This document shows, in pieces, positions 61,431-64,000 of a stretch of DNA of 64,000 nt (the first letter of the stretch is position 1; each line of letters opens with the position of its first letter). This DNA comes from Aotearoamyces nothofagi (lineage: Eukaryota > Ascomycota > Leotiomycetes > Leotiales > Tympanidaceae). Below the pieces are notes generated by a model. That model did no database searches. It saw only the letters and a list, made by a program, of their open reading frames with translations, and was not told the origin of the DNA. The stretch lies in assembly GCA_015345905.1 (NCBI GenBank), contig JADDTR010000028.1, positions 124,001 through 188,000 of the forward strand, read 5' to 3'. Position numbers and translations under genes: made by a program.

Positions 61431-61977
61431 CTTTAGATGACCATTTCTGAAGAACGACGAAATGTTTTATCGCCTGTAAGCTGGCCAGGGTTTTAAGATC
61501 CGTCGTCTCTAGAATGATTACAAACATACCGTGGTGCTTGATAATGGAAAGGCTAAAGTTATCTACACAACGCATCATTGGCTAAATCAAGGATCGAGTG
61601 GGGCAACCCCACATCACAACCCCAACCGCTTACCAAAGTATATATAAATATGGCCCGCATGAACCAGAAGGCCCCTTGATAGAGACCAGATCCTACTCAT
61701 CTCGGTATATAAAGTTGGGAATTTTGAGCGCAGAGGGGAGTGTTGAAGTTGAACCCTATTAGTCAAGCCGAACGGCCCTGCTGCGACGGCTTTATTTACA
61801 GGTAATCTTCTAATGGAGATATGCACGAGGTTGCCATGATATTTACTACGTCTGTCTCGTGCACTATGACATTACAGAATGTATTGCAACATGATAACTT
61901 TTGGAAAAACTCCGTAATGCAATACCACGCTATGCTATGCTATGCTATGCTGCTTCACTAAACAAGTGCTTGTGCAT
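61431..61977. other. intergenic region with a TATGC repeat
   Basis: Upstream region of the dehydrogenase and 3' flank of mpp10. TATGC is repeated about four times at 61931-61952. No gene is seen. Confidence 0.4.
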
Positions 61978-64000
61978 CTACAGCTTAAACCCACCAGCAC
62001 CGCTCGTAGTAACAGCGTCCTTAAACCTATTCCCATCCACATCACGAATATCACCCCGCTTCCCAATAACCTTCACACCGGCCTTCTTGAGATCATCCAC
62101 CGTCTCCCTGTTCTGCTTGGCCTTCTTGCCCTCAGGCCTCTGGTTCTGCTCAACTCCACCCCTCTTCTTAATCCTCTCCTTCTCTCGTCTGCGTCTTCGG
62201 AGCTTCTCCTCCCGAGTCATCTCTTGTCTTGCAATAGGCACGCCACTCTTCGGCACCACTTCACCCTTCTCAACACCGTCCTTATCCTTGCCAGCCTTGT
62301 AGATCTCTTGAGGTGCAAGCATGCTGTCGGCCCCTGACATGCCACTAGCCATGGTTGGTTGGGCGTCTTCCATGCTGACAGTTGCCACATCAGATACAAC
62401 GGTCAAGCTTGGCGCCGGTGGCTTAGGCTTATAGTGCCAGCTGCTCAAGGAGTCTAACTTGGCACTAACATCTTTCCATAAACCTTCGATTTCTTGATGT
62501 TGTTTCTTGACCTTATCATCGGCTTGGCTCATGTATGTATCTGGATTTGTCGCTTTGATGTGTTCTTCCTCATACATCTCAGCAAGACTTTGTTGAGCCT
62601 TTGTGTCGTCGAGCTCGAAGGCACCTCTCCTAGCAGGAGCACTATCAGAATCGGGTCGACGACGGATGACCTCGTCAAATTCTTGTGCTAGAATACGTCG
62701 CTTGATGAGCTCCTCAATGCTTTCACTGACTTCAGCTGTGATAACAGGTACAGGCTTTCCCGTTCGCTCGAAGTCGAGATCTTCTTCCAGGAGGGAATTG
62801 AGAGGACGATCAGCAGCTCTTGCTTCTCCAGACAGTGTCCATTCACGCTTCGCTACCGATGCTGCTTCTAAACGTCTGATCTCTTCTGCGAGTTTGGCCT
62901 GTCTACGCTCATGCGCTGACCTTCGGGACTTTGGATCAGAAGGATCGAGGTCAGAGAGTGCGTCTTCAGAATCGTCATTGTCCGAGACGTCATCGAAGAG
63001 GTCCCGACGAACATCTGAGATTGCGCGCTCCAACTCTCCCTCATTGTCTTCGGGAGCCGGCTTTGGCTTCCGTTCCTGTCTTGCAAGATATTGTGCTTGC
63101 CGTTCCCCTTTCCCGACCTTGCGGGGAGGAGGCTCGAAGAAGTCCTTATAGAGGATCTCATTCGTATTATCCCCAAGAGCAGTACCGTCTTCGTCATCCA
63201 TGTCTGCATCTTCATCTCCACCTTCGTCACTTTCTCCGTCGGGTGCATTAAGATCAACATTGCCAAATGTAGGGCCTTCTTCGTCATCCTCTTCCTCCGA
63301 TGCCGCATCATCTTCAATATCCATGGCCACAGCTCGTTTGGAACTTGATACCGCTGGTGCGGACAGTGACATTGGATCAGCATCCCAGTCGATTTCTTCC
63401 TCATCACTTGCTTCCCCGGTATAAGGGTCTGCGGTCGTATCCTGCTGTTCTAGAAACTCTGTTTGCTTGTTGAATTGGTCGAGCGAGAAGAAGCCGTCAT
63501 TAAGACCATTGGGATCCTCCACATACACATCTGCTGTCTCCTCCTCCTCCTCCTCTTCTTCGTCTCCTTCTTCGTAGTCATCTTCTCCTTCGATATTATT
63601 CAGTATTTCATCCATATCTGCATCAGCATCTTCGTCTCTGTCCAGTCCTTCGTCTTCGTCATCGGGCTGTTCAACATCAGATTCACCATCTAAAGCCTCC
63701 TGATCCTCTTCTCCATCATGAAGACCCTCGCCATCACTATCGACTTCAAAGCCGTCCTCATCGAACCTCACTGTTTTTACCATCCCATTCTGGGCCTTCT
63801 CTCCGTCTTCACTCTCCACCTCATCATTGCCACCTAGTTCTTCCAATCCACGGGCTGCCTCTTCTCTTAAAGCATCAATCACTCTCCTCGTCTGCTCCCA
63901 AACCTGGTCCACAGCAAAACCCTCGGTATGAACCTTTCGAATTTTCAACACATCGCTCTCATCACCGCCCCTCTTGCGCTTTCTCGCCTCTTTTAACCTG
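61978..64000 (-). CDS. mpp10: U3 snoRNP protein Mpp10 (5' end outside the window)
   Basis: The frame is open from the right edge, giving at least 674 residues; it continues upstream of LKIRKVHTEGFAVDQVWEQ. Long Asp/Glu-rich stretches dominate the N-terminal half (EDDYEEGDEEEEEEEETADV), followed by KDFFEPPPRKVGKGERQAQ, DLDFERTGKPVPVITAEVSE and LIKRRILAQEFDEVIRR. The C-terminal part holds KLDSLSSWHYKPKPPAPSL and the final SGAGGFKL. Mpp10 with Imp3 and Imp4 is part of the U3 snoRNP and the small-subunit processome, in the nucleolus, and is needed for 18S rRNA maturation. The acidic runs create many shadow frames on the plus strand. Confidence 0.95.
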   Translation of the reverse strand, partial: RLKEARKRKRGGDESDVLKIRKVHTEGFAVDQVWEQTRRVIDALREEAARGLEELGGNDEVESEDGEKAQNGMVKTVRFDEDGFEVDSDGEGLHDGEEDQEALDGESDVEQPDDEDEGLDRDEDADADMDEILNNIEGEDDYEEGDEEEEEEEETADVYVEDPNGLNDGFFSLDQFNKQTEFLEQQDTTADPYTGEASDEEEIDWDADPMSLSAPAVSSSKRAVAMDIEDDAASEEEDDEEGPTFGNVDLNAPDGESDEGGDEDADMDDEDGTALGDNTNEILYKDFFEPPPRKVGKGERQAQYLARQERKPKPAPEDNEGELERAISDVRRDLFDDVSDNDDSEDALSDLDPSDPKSRRSAHERRQAKLAEEIRRLEAASVAKREWTLSGEARAADRPLNSLLEEDLDFERTGKPVPVITAEVSESIEELIKRRILAQEFDEVIRRRPDSDSAPARRGAFELDDTKAQQSLAEMYEEEHIKATNPDTYMSQADDKVKKQHQEIEGLWKDVSAKLDSLSSWHYKPKPPAPSLTVVSDVATVSMEDAQPTMASGMSGADSMLAPQEIYKAGKDKDGVEKGEVVPKSGVPIARQEMTREEKLRRRRREKERIKKRGGVEQNQRPEGKKAKQNRETVDDLKKAGVKVIGKRGDIRDVDGNRFKDAVTTSGAGGFKL

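Noticed and set aside
62603-63424. Several plus-strand frames rich in Ser
   Set aside because: Antisense to the Asp/Glu runs of mpp10.

Overview
The window is nuclear DNA of a filamentous ascomycete (Pezizomycotina; a Leotiomycete-like fungus would fit, but I cannot place it further). The reasons are short introns of about 50-100 nt with GTRNGT donors and CTRAY branch sites, a gene roughly every 2.2 kb on both strands, and clearly fungal proteins: Kex1, Tok1, Mon1-Ccz1, Vtc1, Igo1, Shb17, a Zn2Cys6 regulator and an Asp f 7-like secreted protein. I find 29 protein-coding genes, two of them cut by the window edges, and no convincing tRNA, rRNA, CRISPR or intact mobile element. Exon joins were derived by hand from splice signals and conserved protein families.

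Layout. 1-9.6 kb: tail of an unknown gene, then igo1 (-), sfm1 (+), kex1 (+), dre2 (-) and an Stf2-like gene (+) whose ATG is itself interrupted by an intron. 10.2-16.4 kb: a compact accessory trio of SDR oxidoreductase, Zn2Cys6 transcription factor and flavodoxin-fold NAD(P)H quinone reductase, with an 80-bp tandem repeat array in front of the reductase and two diverged copies of a dispersed repeat nearby. 17.3-26.6 kb: the K+ channel tok1, fmt1 (-), ccz1 and an Shb17-like bisphosphatase. 26.6-38 kb: three GC-rich islands full of short tandem repeats (TACAG/CTGTA, ATTCCTG and others), in and around which lie an Asp f 7-like secreted protein, an EFM6-like lysine methyltransferase (-) and an AXL2-like membrane glycoprotein.

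38-64 kb: housekeeping genes again. They are a PP2C phosphatase, CTP:phosphocholine cytidylyltransferase, the Rsp5/HulA HECT ligase (-), nuclear poly(A)-binding protein Pab2 (-), a voltage-gated proton channel (Hv1), an Ahc1-type ADA-complex subunit (-), an Alba protein, vtc1 (-), a Tctex-1 dynein light chain, an F-box protein, the complex I PSST subunit (-), a maleylacetate-reductase-like enzyme (-) and MPP10 (-), which runs off the right edge.

Most genes are unrelated neighbours, often in head-to-head pairs sharing an upstream region (igo1/sfm1, dre2/stf2, fmt1/ccz1, efm6/axl2, pab2/hv1, ahc1/alba, vtc1/dynlt). The one set that looks like a functional unit is the SDR, regulator and quinone reductase trio, which reads like a small xenobiotic or quinone-responsive module. 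The most unusual points are gene-structure oddities: the split start codon with an intron whose length is a multiple of three, the HECT catalytic cysteine codon split by the last intron, a GC-AG intron in tok1, and two AAG acceptors.
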